DNA of 64,000 nt, from positions 22,157,839 through 22,221,838 of the forward strand of contig CM049316.1 in NCBI GenBank assembly GCA_026874595.1. The letters are read 5' to 3'. Numbering within the stretch: position 1 is the first letter of the stretch; the number at the start of each line of letters is the position of its first letter. Under the pieces are notes generated by a model. That model was given only the letters and a program-made list of their open reading frames with translations. It did no database searches and was not told where the DNA came from. Positions 1-10,739 of the stretch are shown piece by piece. The position numbers and the translations under genes are program-made. Source of the stretch: Sipunculus nudus (lineage: Eukaryota; Annelida; Sipuncula; Golfingiida; Sipunculidae).

Positions 1-333
1 GAGGGAAAGAAAGAGGGGGGAGAAAAAAAAGAGAGAGAGAGAGAAATAGAGAGAGAAGCGCATTTAGTGCCTATAATAATAAGCCATGCAAAAGGTACAG
101 AACCATTCATAAGAAAATAAATATGTGTGTTTGTATTCAGATAAAGTGTCAGTGTGTTATAGCTGACCTTGCGAGGCGTTGTGGGGACACAGTGATTTGA
201 TGTAATGATACACGCGGGACAGCTCTTGCGGAAATCCCGCTCACACAGATAGATGTTACTCAGTACTTCTGTATACAACATCATCCATGGTGTCATCACT
301 AATGAATGTATAAGTCATCTGTCGGTTTCCTGT

Positions 334-416
<83 letters not shown>

Positions 417-1428
417 GCATGTACTAAGATAATTGTACTTCACGGGGTCGGTTCAACATTACATACGTCTATATGAGAATCTAATCAAGACATTTTGTTA
501 GGCTCTTAGGTGATCAAACATTTTAAATTTCTAGACATAACGGCCACATATAACTGTACATGTATATATACTTTTGTTCAATTAACACAATTAATGTGAA
601 CACGGAAGTTTTCATTCCAGCCTATATGTAAATATACCCGAATATTGCATAGTAGATCATATTTTTTACTCAGTATTTTGTTAAAGAATAACAGTTTTGC
701 AGCAAATTCTGCTTGGCAACTGCATCAGATTATACCTATAACCCCGTTTTTTCAATAACAAGTACATTTACGTACTTCACAGATTAATTTCTACATAATA
801 ATTAAACATTGTCACAATTTGTAGGTCTGTTTACTCTGATGTAATTATGATGATTCGTGCTAACTGTACTTTTGCATTATTTTTCCGGGGATTACCAGAT
901 ACAACAAGTCGGAAATGCATACCGTTCTATTTCATGTGCTGATTTAAAGACAGTTTTACTTTTATTTTGTTATCGTACGTTTGGCGGTTTGACATTTCTC
1001 CATTAGGTGCTTAGCACCCATTAAGTGCGCATTTGTTTTCATTTTCGGTAAGTTTCCGTCACTGCTACGTTCCGGGCATTGCTAAGACATGTGATATATC
1101 GCTCGGACGATGACACCAGTCCGACCTGACCGCAACATCATCTTCCAATGGTGACGCTCAGTAAAGCGGTTAGTTTATGTGGCGTGGAGTGCAGTTACAT
1201 GAATGATGACACCATACTGAGCTAGTGTTCTATTTTATTATAGTGTATGCGGTCATACTTGGCTGTCGGTAGTGTCTTGTATACAGGAGTGGTAACCACA
1301 GACTTTTGTATGTGATACACGCGGACATAAGCTGACATGTATTACATTAGGAATTAACCACAACCGGTCTTTCCTGGTACAAATAAAAACCTGAGACTTA
1401 AAATGAACTGTTTTTGTCTTGCTTCCAG
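1..1428. other. Upstream non-coding region, no exon recognised
   Basis: Holds a (GA)n tract at about 1-54 and a (TA)n microsatellite at 336-413, otherwise unique AT-rich sequence. A slightly GC-richer patch lies around 1050-1230. I see no coding exon. The region is either a 5' intron (if the 1428 acceptor is used) or the promoter side of the gene. Confidence 0.5.
336..413. repeat. (TA)n microsatellite
   Basis: About 39 uninterrupted dinucleotides in the 5' flank. Confidence 0.97.
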
Positions 1429-1450
1429 GAATAACCGCTAGGGGGAGCTG
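1409..1450 (+). other. Splice acceptor and short 5' UTR before the first coding exon
   Basis: A pyrimidine-rich tract (tgtttttgtcttgcttccag, 1409-1428) ends in AG, predicting an exon start at 1429. The next 22 bases to the ATG contain an in-frame stop (TAG 1439-1441). If the acceptor is used, this is the second or later exon of the gene and the leader exon lies upstream, probably outside the window. Alternatively transcription starts nearby and the tract is fortuitous. Confidence 0.55.
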
Positions 1451-1910
1451 ATGATGAACAGACTTCAGGAGAAGTGGGACAGGTTTGGTCCTAATCCGCA
1501 AGTTCTCCAGGAGTCTCGTATTAAACGAGAGGGATTTCCTGACGAGGCGGGACCCGCAAACAAGTGGAAAGATTGTGCTGTAAACAATACCGGAGGCCTG
1601 CAACTAAGTGGGAGCCATATTATGCCAACCAGGGATGATTACAGCCCTAAACACGACTCAGCGCCACCTGTTAGCCCACTTATCAATCGCTACAGACCGG
1701 AAAGGCCCAATCCTCCTATGGGCGCATGCGCAGCACCTGCACCGCTGTCACCTTGCCAAATGAATCTTTCCGATCGGTATCCTGCACCCGAGCCCCCTAT
1801 CTGTCGACCTCCGACGGAAACCGGAAACCCCCGACGTGTTCCAGTGGGCTGTGAGGACCCGGAGATAGACCGAAGTACTCCACGTCGAAGGAAGACTCTT
1901 ATACCAGCAG
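1451..1910 (+). CDS. ERG: ERG/FLI1-like ETS transcription factor, first visible coding exon (N-terminal region)
   Basis: Encodes residues 1-153 plus the first base of codon 154. ATG at 1451 (a second ATG follows at once) is the chosen start because an in-frame TAG sits at 1439-1441. The exon ends CCA GCA G before a strong donor (gtaagtga) at 1911. Spliced to 55256 it reads LIPA-D-PAIW, equivalent to VPADPTLW in vertebrate ERG; this junction is the main evidence. Visible in the protein: a psi-K-x-E SUMO-type motif IKRE at residues 24-27 (ERG has IKME in its N-terminal region), a Pro-rich disordered stretch about 70-130, SP/TP sites at 65, 75, 100 and 143, and a basic RRRK at 145-148. The N-terminus is otherwise poorly conserved. 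ERG/FLI proteins are nuclear, sequence-specific transcription factors with roles in blood, vessel and mesoderm lineages in vertebrates. The symbol means the invertebrate ERG/FLI-type gene, not strict ERG orthology. Confidence 0.88.
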
Positions 1911-1919
1911 GTAAGTGAA

Positions 1920-3278
1920 TTTTAAAGATTTATTAACATCCTGGATAATTTTAACTATTATTTGTTTCGTCGTTAATATCGTGTGTCATTATTGCATGGG
2001 GTGATCAGTGGTATCCTAAAATGAGCTGACTACCATTTATAGTGGGATAGAGAACTTCTTTAAAAAAATATAGATATCATGTAATAAAAACACACTCAGG
2101 ACACTCTCATTGTGAAAAAAACCCCACAGCTACCATTTAACCTCGGATGTACGATATAGATCAGGGGTTACCTTTGATACTGTGTGTCATGTAAATGAAC
2201 ACACAAGCATGTTGATTTCGCTTTCTTTGATTGAACTAGCATATATACCTTGATCTGTCACCGTGAATGAGATAAGGCCATATAATTGGAAATATACTGC
2301 ACGACCGAATTAAGGTTCAGCGTTTTGTATTACGTATTTTTAACTTACACACGTTATAACAATGTTACATAAATATGAAATATTGTTTTTTGGTGACATA
2401 TAGCTATTTTTCCATGATTCAATTTTCTATGATTCTTTCTTTCGTTTTTTTCTTTATTTATCTTTCCTTTTTTTTCTTTCTCACACATATACGAACATAT
2501 GTACACAAAAAAAACACGATCTAACGCCGTGTCAGTTTTAATTTTGTTCTGTATGTGTTCCTGATTTCATTATTTCTTCACCTTAGCTCAGGTTGGCATT
2601 CTTCCAAAAGAAACACCCGTTTTTCATACGTGACACCAAATGCAAAAAGCGCATAAAAGAAGAACGGTTTAGTGTGACCCACTTCGCATCGTCTTGCGTG
2701 TAGTGTCAGTCTCGGGTCTATGTTTCTTTTTTTCCAAAACATAATTTACTCTTCTCAACCGGAGGTAAAAAAGATATACAAACTAGAACAAATGAAGATG
2801 GATGCAGGCGGAAGTTGCTAGCGTCGGAGGAGGCGTATTTAGTACACGCGTGCGTGACTGTTAACGCGGTCCGCGTTGTGTAAGTGTAAGACGATGCGTG
2901 AAAAAGTCACAAATACAATGCTTTTAAGATGTATGACTGCAGCAAGGAACCAAAAGTACACATCCCTACCCTGCGGGTCTCTTATATCAGCAAGTAAAAA
3001 AACCGACAACGTAAATTGGGTGCTTAAATTTACTGTTCATTGCTATTTCCAAGCATGTTGTATACTTCAGTATATACTAATTGACCATTTAGTGTGAAAA
3101 AGGAAACAAAACAAACTCATTTGTTTTTGTATAAAACATTTAGTTATATGATAAAACATTGGAGAGTAGATATATAATAACAATGATTACATAAAAATGT
3201 ATTTTATATTTTTATATTTTCGTAAAATATGATTCATCTATCCTTATGCACATACAAATACATAAATATAAGAAACAC

Positions 3279-3331
<53 letters not shown>

Positions 3332-3920
3332 TATATGATATTGTATAAGGTTATGAGTGAAGTACACAGTAATGAGGGGGTTTCCTTGTATCAATAGAGT
3401 ATTCATTACCTTTGCCTGCCTATATATAGATCACAGCAATAATATACAAATATCAATCAAGAATATCAATCCAATGACCATAGAGAATTTTATAAATCAA
3501 TTAAAACCTCACCGGCTTTTAAAATGCGTATTTCGAAATGACAATTGTCTCCATCAAATAAATGGTAATTAAACCTAGAAGGATGAAAAACTTTTCGGAA
3601 TCACAAGTCTTACTAGAAATACACTGAGTAGAGCGCACACCTCCGTCAAGGCAGATCTTTAATCTCGATCGGTGCCAAGATTTATATTTATTGGAGGCTC
3701 CTCTGATACTTAAACCGACCCATCCCCAAAAGCTCGTGGCAGTCAAAACGTCATAAAGGCATGATATATTAGTATATATACAACACTAACGGTTAACATA
3801 CAATATTGATCATATATATTAAACATATTAAGGTTGTAACTGTTTTAGTAACTACAACGCTTCCTAGCTCTATCTTCTGCTTGCGTGGTTTTCGTGTATG
3901 GAAAAGATAGGCCCTAAGCC
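1920..3920. other. Intron A, 5' portion: unique AT-rich sequence with one microsatellite
   Basis: Mostly AT-rich unique sequence. A (TA)n run lies at 3281-3328. A GC-richer patch around 2800-2900 (GGCGGAAG, CACGCG) might be regulatory. No exon borders with coding support seen. Confidence 0.4.
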
Positions 3921-3924
3921 TTAA

Positions 3925-4310
3925 GGTGTAACGGTGTAGCGGTTTCAGAATACCCCCTCTTCAGATTACCCCCCACAATTCCAGATTACCCTTTTAAATG
4001 GACATTTCTTTATGTTTGTTTACTGACAATACATATCAATTCTTTCTTGTTGATTGCAAAAATTAGTTTGCATCTTTGTGCATCTTATTATGTGCTTTGG
4101 TGAAGTGTATGATTCAAATTATGTAATTTACAATATTATTAACATCTTGCGACAACTTTGTTTTCATAGATTGATTCCATTTTTTAAAACCTGTTATATT
4201 TCACGTGGTTTGTTGAAATAATATACCATGGGTAACAAGCATTAGAATTTATCATATAGTTAATCAGTTCACACTAACCCCAGGGATAATTACCGTAGGG
4301 GGGGGGAGAA
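3925..4310 (+). repeat. Interspersed repeat family R1, copy 1
   Basis: Starts near GGTGTAGCGGTTTCAGA and continues through TTCTTTATGTTT, ATTAGTTTG.ATCTTTG, TTGCGACA, AGATTGAT.CCA and ends near GTTCACACTA.CCC..GG.TAAT. The same ordered motifs recur at 16335-16800 in the same orientation. No clear terminal inverted repeat or coding capacity, so probably a non-autonomous element of unknown class. Confidence 0.6.
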
Positions 4311-4439
4311 CCTGAAGTTTTTACGATGGTCTCTCGAATGAAGTGTAAAGAAACTATGACAAATGAAACTATTATCTTGTAATAATGAATGTGTTGCAAA
4401 TGCTTATTAGGTATAAGTTCGTTTTATCAAAGGACTATC

Positions 4440-4830
4440 TTAACGTTAGGACGAAATAGCGTGCAGGCTTGGCGTTATTCTGTACATCGGTTCTCCATGC
4501 AATGACTGTGTACGCTGTAACCGTTGTTGGCAGGGCGTTAATATGAGGTCCTTGTGTATCTCTTCCTCTGGCGTACCGCGTGCGGCACATAATGAGCGAC
4601 TATATGGCCTGAGTACGCCACCGGGTCTTCCTAAACATGTCTGCCGATATTGCAAGAAAATGCTCGTAAAAGTCCAGGTTCCGACAGGCTCTCAGCCGGG
4701 GGAAAAAAGGCCCCTCCTCACAGACAGGGCAAATAAAGCACAAAGCAGGGCGCTATATTCTTTTGTGTATTTTCGACCCGAGGTCACGTGGGTAATTTTC
4801 ATACTGGTTTACGCACGATGTGTTTTCTTT
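4440..4830. promoter_or_regulatory. GC-richer unique island in intron A
   Basis: Repeat-poor sequence of higher GC than its surroundings, including GCGTACCGCGTGCGGCAC near 4571 and AGGTCACGTGGG near 4781 (E-box CACGTG). Candidate conserved non-coding element; no coding support. Confidence 0.22.
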
Positions 4831-4839
4831 GAAGAGTGT

Positions 4840-7050
4840 GATGTGTTTATTACTGGTCAAACAGTGTGACCTCAACAGGAAGAAAACTTGACTTGCTTGT
4901 ATATAAATAACACCACTACATGATATATGGGATCGGCTCATACACCAGGCTCTTTTGTACTGTAGTTATGTAATGTAAATATTAAAAATATGTGAAGACA
5001 TTTTTTTTTGTTAAATAACTATCGATACTTTTATACCTAAATTTAACATTTGTATATATGATCAAATATATATAACTTTAACTGTTAACATAAAAATAAT
5101 CTGGAGTTATGTTTAATGACTATTAGATGTCATTGTTGGCTCATGTACAAATACATATATTTTTACATTATTCCTTGTGGTGGGTAACTGCTACGGGATC
5201 TTGGGTTGCCACTCCCCAGTTCTTTCGTCATTTTTAATAATTTAATACCAGGCGGTGCAATCTCCATGGGAATGCAGTAGGATCTAACTGAAAACTTTCT
5301 TATGATTATACCTTATACTTGCATGGTCTAAAATATCTGCAGAATGTCCTTAAACTATGTTTCTAATTACAAATGTTAAGGATTAAATGAAATTCGAATT
5401 CCTTTGCCACATGCAAGTGCCTTTTTGTCAGTCATTGGTGATATATAAGTTATCACTTCACTTTTAATACCACTAAGTCGTTTTAATGATGAAAATTGAT
5501 AATTTAAATGAGGCGATATGGTTCGTCGTGGGCAGAGACGCGTTTCATAAACATCTGAAAACAGCTTTCGGTGTTTTAGGATGATTCCATTTTGACTGCT
5601 ACACGTATCTTGGTCATGAAAATAAATAAGTAGTTAAGGTCATTAAAACCATGAAACAGAGAAAGTCCTATAGTTGAAACTTAAATGGGTTTATGTTTAA
5701 GATTAAGAAATAAGGTATAGTATTAAAGACAAACTACTTTTGAAGCAATGTGCGCACAATCACTTCAATAAGTTCCTTTAAGCAGTCTTTTATTGGTGAT
5801 TGAAATATCCTTTATAAATATTTGGAACGAAATATAGCGTGTACTGAGTCTAATAAAAGAATGATAATGTATCCATGAGCAAAACGTATATTTATAATAA
5901 TAATAAACAATATTTGATCCAGCCTCCAACCATTAGAATAAAACAAATCTTTCGTTCCTTGCTCCATAACCCTCTCCTCTTAGACCCCCTCTATCATCTA
6001 CCTTAACATTGAAATTTTAAATTTTGAATAAGTAAAAATTTAAAATTTAATTTTTAACGAAATACAAAAAATTTAGATATTGTCATGTAGTTTAATTTAA
6101 GTCTGCTAATCAGTGTCTAAAATAGAGTAAATTTTATAAATTTGAAATATTCAAAATGTTAAAATTTCATGCGAAAATGAATGAAAAGTTAAAACATTGT
6201 ATACCACCAGAAAGAACACTCAATACAAGGTTTAAAATAATGTATACATTTTGCGCACTATATTATGAATTTAAAAAAAATTTTAAGGAGGTCTTTAGTG
6301 TCGACAGGGTCGCTTTCAGAGGAAGAGTAACAATTCTTACGCATACAGATAATAAAAACATACAAGTGCAAAGACATACATGTGTTCTGTTGTTGACGAT
6401 GTAAGGAATACATTCCACAGACCAACGCGGCGTTTAATATAAACGTTTAACGCAATTCGCACCATTTGTTGGTTAACTAAGAAAGCATGTTCTCAAATTA
6501 ATAGGCCTATTTAGCCAAAAGATACACTTGGTATATGTAATTGTTACCTTAGCAAAGTAAGTCAACCCGTCTGCCAGTTTATTTGTAACCCTATAGTAAT
6601 CGGTTCAATAGCATCCCCTCATTAAAAAATATATCGTATTATTTGCAATTTCTTCCTTTTAAACTCAGTGGGAAAAAAATTAAACATGTTACAGTATGTT
6701 TTCTCTTATTATGTTTTGTTTTTTTTTATAAATGAAAACTTTATTAACATTACATCAGTCTATAATTTTCATAATTAATCCGCAATGTTATACTTAGATA
6801 CCTAAGTTTATGTCAACATATTATTCTTATTAGCTTGAGCCCTTAAGACATAACTTTTTTGTAACCATAACTAAATCCATACTGTATTTCTTTGCTATTA
6901 TACTATTTAATCGCTACCTTTGGTTAATTTATTAAAATATGCAAATGTTCTCATTAAAATGCACGATACTTTATAATATGGAGCAGAAATAAACTTTGCT
7001 GAAAATATTTCCCTATATGATACCCTGGAAAATAAAAGTTTTATAGTGAC
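4840..7050. other. AT-rich unique intron sequence
   Basis: No repeats I recognise and no coding signal. Base composition is strongly AT-biased, especially 5980-6260 and 6600-7000. Confidence 0.4.
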
Positions 7051-7059
7051 GAATACTTT

Positions 7060-7330
7060 GAATGCCTTTTGTTCGCGGGGTCGCGAATTGGCGATATTCG
7101 TTAAAGGAGAATTATCGCAAAATTAAAACCTCTGTGAATAAGAGTTCCCATCGTTGAAGGAAAAGATGAATAGTAAATGGTTGACATTATGAATAAAAAT
7201 AGATCGTTTTATGTAAAAAAAATAATATTTTAAGTCGTATCAGATCTGTCAAATTTCCAAAATGTGCATCCTTAAATTAGCTATTTACTGTACCTAAGCG
7301 AAAATATTGTACTATTTAAAAAAATGAAGA
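7060..7330 (+). mobile_element. CGCGATATTCGCG MITE family, copy A (partial)
   Basis: Contains GTTCGCGGGGTCGCGAAT, GCGATATTCG, AAAGGAGAATTATCGC, AAAACCTCTGTGAATAAGAG and CCCATCGTTGAAGG in the same order as copies at 7849, 29644 and 40571. The right end is degraded. It is non-autonomous, with no ORF of note. Confidence 0.6.
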
Positions 7331-7848
7331 GAAAAGGTATCTGTAGGATCTTATAAGATTTACGTACTGGTTAAGTCCTAAACAACATATATAGGCCCAC
7401 TGCTTGTGTGTTAGTGCAATATCGGCACCCATAACTAGCCATCCATTTGTTACAATAACTTTAACTATGTAATACTAAAATGAAGGCGCATTTTATTACA
7501 ACACAAATCGTGAACCGAAGAACTTGGGTAAACAGCCAATTGGGACTAGTAGTCCCGTTTCATCTTGCCATTTTGTCTTGTGCATACACCTGAAGACTGA
7601 TGGCTAAATATGGGACACGCGTACAAGGCCAGGAAACACGTGCAGAAACATCCGTGCTCGGTCAGCACTTTTTAGTCGGTTGCGTAGGAACTGCTTCCTA
7701 ACAAATCCAGATGACTGAGTCGTGATGCAAATCCTTTTTTTCTGTCAGTATAATCAAGCTTACAAGTGGTAAGCAAGCACATGTTAACGGTTACGTGATG
7801 TGAATCATACATCAATACTATATACATGATATAAATACACGTGTACGT

Positions 7849-8250
7849 ATACTGTATGTATAAATGTTGTTGCTTTTTTCCCCAAGGCTTTTAAACTCAC
7901 GATATTCGCAAAAGGGGAATTATCGCGAAAATAAACCTTCGTGAAAAAGAGCTCCCATCGTCGAAGGCAATTAAAAGGTAAAAGACTGATACTATGAATA
8001 AAATAGGTGTTATATGTTCAAATATTGCTATTATAAATGCTATCAGATATTTAATATAATCTAATATGAATGAAAAATAATGAATAATAATATTTTGCGC
8101 ACATTATTTGATACAATTCACATCATAAAGGTTAAGCTCTATATAGGTCCATAAAAATAGTGAGATCGTAGTAAGAGAACCCTCGCGAAACAATGAAAAG
8201 GTGAAAACCGCGAAATTTAACCCCGCGACAATGAATCTAATCACAGTATA
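7849..8250 (+). mobile_element. CGCGATATTCGCG MITE family, copy B (about 400 bp, near complete)
   Basis: Left part: CGATATTCGCAAAAGGGGAA, TTATCGCGAAAATAAA, GTGAAAAAGAGCTCCCATCG, AAGACTGATA. Right part: AACCCTCGCGAAACAATG, ACCGCGAAATTTAACCC, then ACAGTATA at the end. The outermost TATACTGT (7849-7856) and ACAGTATA (8243-8250) are inverted, and both ends are rich in CGCGA words, as expected of a TIR-bearing MITE. Confidence 0.68.
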
Positions 8251-8349
8251 TATGCCGTATGTGGTATTGGTGTACTTATGTCAATGCACGCTGTAGGACT
8301 GAAGTCCAGACTTGGATTCGGGTCCAGACTCCTGTTCACTTTTCAAAGA

Positions 8350-8640
8350 ATCGGTTTCTGTGGCTCAGGGGAAGAGCGGAGCGCCAAAGCCGGGAGGTCG
8401 TGAGTTCAAATCTCTGCCGAGGCGGCGAGAATTTCACAGTCGCCCGCAAACCGGGGTGAGTGCTCTGCAGGCTTAATTGGAAGGCTGTGCCCTAAGCCCT
8501 GAATCACTCACAAATGAATGCATCTTTAGGGGGTCCCTCGGTGTTATGACCCAGCAATGGGAATGATTACACATCCAGGACCCGCAGGTGCAGTAGACAC
8601 CGGGCCTGGGTTACACCAGGATACAAAATAATATTATAGG
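8350..8640 (+). mobile_element. tRNA-derived SINE, family S1, copy 1
   Basis: A tRNA-like head carries an A-box-like TGGCTCAGGGGAAGAG (8361-8376) and a B box GAGTTCAAATCTC (8402-8414), the spacing of a Pol III internal promoter. The body ends with ATTACACATCCAGGACCC, CAGTAGACACCGGGCCTGGG and ACACCAGGATA. The same head and tail occur inverted at 42893-43080, so this is an interspersed family, not a functional tRNA. Confidence 0.75.
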
Positions 8641-8759
8641 AAGCCAGTGCTACCGCCCTGTCACGTTTTCCCAAACCAAAATGAAACTCTGCTAATGTAC
8701 ATACTTAGATTAAAAATTAGATCAGAAAGCATAAAAAATGGAGGCGGTTACCTCCACCA

Positions 8760-9660
8760 AAAACTAAAACTTTAAAAAAAAATTTCGACTCGACTTTGAC
8801 TCGATCTTATTGTACTCCGACTTATTCCGGACTCGGATGTAAGGACTCATGAAATCATGCCCAGTCCAATTATTACCTACCCATAAAGGTAGTATCTCAC
8901 TGGGCTGCGACAGCATGCGACTAGTTAGAGACACGACAATTGCGAGAAAATACGCGAATTTGCGACATTTTTCACGTACAATCACACTGAATCGTATGTA
9001 CGACATGATTGCGAACATCGTGCGAGTGTTTAGCCCAAAATTTTGCTGGAGTTCGTATACTTTTCGTGCGAATTTCGTGCAATGTTCACAAGACATTCGC
9101 ACGACATTTGTGAAATATTCGCACGACAATTAGCGACCAGAATGTCAGAATCTCATTTTTATCTCCAAATATTCGCAATCTAGTTGCATAGGTCGCAAAC
9201 CCCTCTAAAAGTTGTCTCGCAGTTCTTGCAATTCCTGACTCGGCAAAAACGGACTTGAGAATAGTTCCAGACATGTTTGAGTTGGGTTTGAGACACAAGC
9301 GACGCCTCTGCGACTGTTTTGCGAGAAATTATTGAGAACCGCCGCGAATGTTTAACACTTTTGAGACTCTCTCGCGTATGAATTCGCAACGTGTCGCAAA
9401 GCTGTCGCAGCCCAGTGAGATACAGGCTTAACAGTTATAGTTATAATATAGCAACACCACCGAATCTTGTTATAAAAATAAGTATAGTATAAAATAACGT
9501 TTAAAGGTTTATTTAAATAAATATGATTTTTCTTGGACACGGACTCGGACTATATATCATAAAGATTTGCACTCGGGGGTGGTCTATAGGACTCGAATCT
9601 TAAGGACTCAGACTTGACTTGGGTTCGACCAGTTCGGACTTTCATGCACTCTGGCTGATA
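8760..9660. mobile_element. GACTCGGACTC-type repeat interrupted by a TIR element
   Basis: Left flank (8770-8860) has TTCGACTCGACTTTGACTCG and CCGGACTCGGATG; right flank (9535-9650) has GGACACGGACTCGGACTA, AGGACTCGAATC, GGACTCAGACTTGACTTG. The two halves look like one older repeat split by the 540-bp element at 8888-9427. A related element lies at 32590-33165. Confidence 0.5.
8888..9427. mobile_element. 540-bp MITE with 27-bp terminal inverted repeats, TTAA-like target
   Basis: The left end GGTAGTATCTCACTGGGC and the reverse complement of the right end share TATCTCACTGGGCTGCGACAG exactly over about 21 bases. The right flank is TTAA (9428-9431) and the left flank TAAA (8884-8887), which suggests a TTAA target duplication of the kind made by Kolobok or piggyBac superfamilies. 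The interior is rich in TTCGCA/TGCGAA words and has no transposase. Open frames inside it are repeat translations. Confidence 0.78.
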
Positions 9661-10229
9661 GAGTGGGATCTCGACCATATAACTCTGACCTTTATACACA
9701 CTTAATTTACACATATGTAACATACAGTCTAAGTATCTGCAGTATGCCAGCGACTCAGGATTTTGACATGAAAATAAATTTAACCATATCGGCTGTACAT
9801 TAAGAAATTCGAAAGGTACGTGTGTATCATGTGTTGTTTGTGTCGGCTGATAAATCAAACTTATCATGAAAAAAGTTAATTATGGCCTTATGGTTTAATT
9901 GAGAATTTTTATAATGTTTTTAAAGTGTATATAGGCTAATTCCCTTTGCTTCAAAAGTTCCAGTGGGTTGGCCAATTAATTATAAGTCTGAAACTTACAA
10001 GCACCCTTTATGGCGCTGGTGCAGTGTGTAAACTGAAAACAAGAGACAGGGGCGTCTTCTTTTGTGGGCTTTTATGAAAGAAACCGGCTGCTACCCGAGA
10101 AGGCAGAAAAAATTATCTGACGTATACCTGAGGGGCATAGATTAACAAACCACCGACAACGCTATGATAAATTTATGCAGATGACCAAAAAATAGACGCA
10201 AAATCAAGCTGCGCGATCTGTTGAATACT

Positions 10230-10450
10230 TTTTATTTTGCAAGCGACCAATTATTCCATGAAATATGTGACCTCCTCACATGCCCACAAAATCAAGAGTT
10301 GCGTGTTTCAGGAGCGGAGGACCGCGTGCCACCTGCCTCAGCGCTACTAGTTCCCCGTTAGCAGGGCGGAATGACGCAGGTCTGCCCGCCCTGTCACGTC
10401 TTTACGCTATCCCTTTCGTTGCCACTTTCACTCGGCTTCTCTCGTTCAGT
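10230..10450. promoter_or_regulatory. GC-richer unique island upstream of a (TA)n tract
   Basis: Contains GGAGCGGAGGACCGCGTGCC and an inverted CAGGGCGG...CCGCCCTG pair (about 10363-10391). Repeat-free apart from that pair. Candidate regulatory element; weak evidence. Confidence 0.2.
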
Positions 10451-10588
10451 ATAATTTAACAGATTTCTTGTATTTTTCTTATCTGTTTGTTCCCCAAATG
10501 GCTTCCACGCAAGTTGAATGGATTCTCTTGTAGCTCCAAACAGATTACTTCACCTCAAACACTGTGTGCGCCTTCCTCTGTCTCTCAT

Positions 10589-10657
<69 letters not shown>

Positions 10658-10658
10658 C

Positions 10659-10692
<34 letters not shown>

Positions 10693-10720
10693 GAGAGAGA
10701 GAGAAAGAAAGAGAGGGGGC
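10589..10720. repeat. (TA)n followed by (GA)n compound microsatellite
   Basis: TA repeat to about 10648, then CAGAGAGCGAGAGAG... to about 10717. Open frames here translate as RERE/IYIY and are not genes. Two further near-copies of TCTAAGTTTTA..GATCCAAACCTCA flank it at about 10727-10820 and 10860-10900. Confidence 0.95.
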
Positions 10721-10739
10721 AGTCTAATTCTAAGTTTTA

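Noticed and set aside
8764-9129. 121-codon minus-strand frame and its neighbours
   Set aside because: Lies in the 540-bp TIR element, which lacks any transposase motif; the translation is of TTCGCA-type repeat words.
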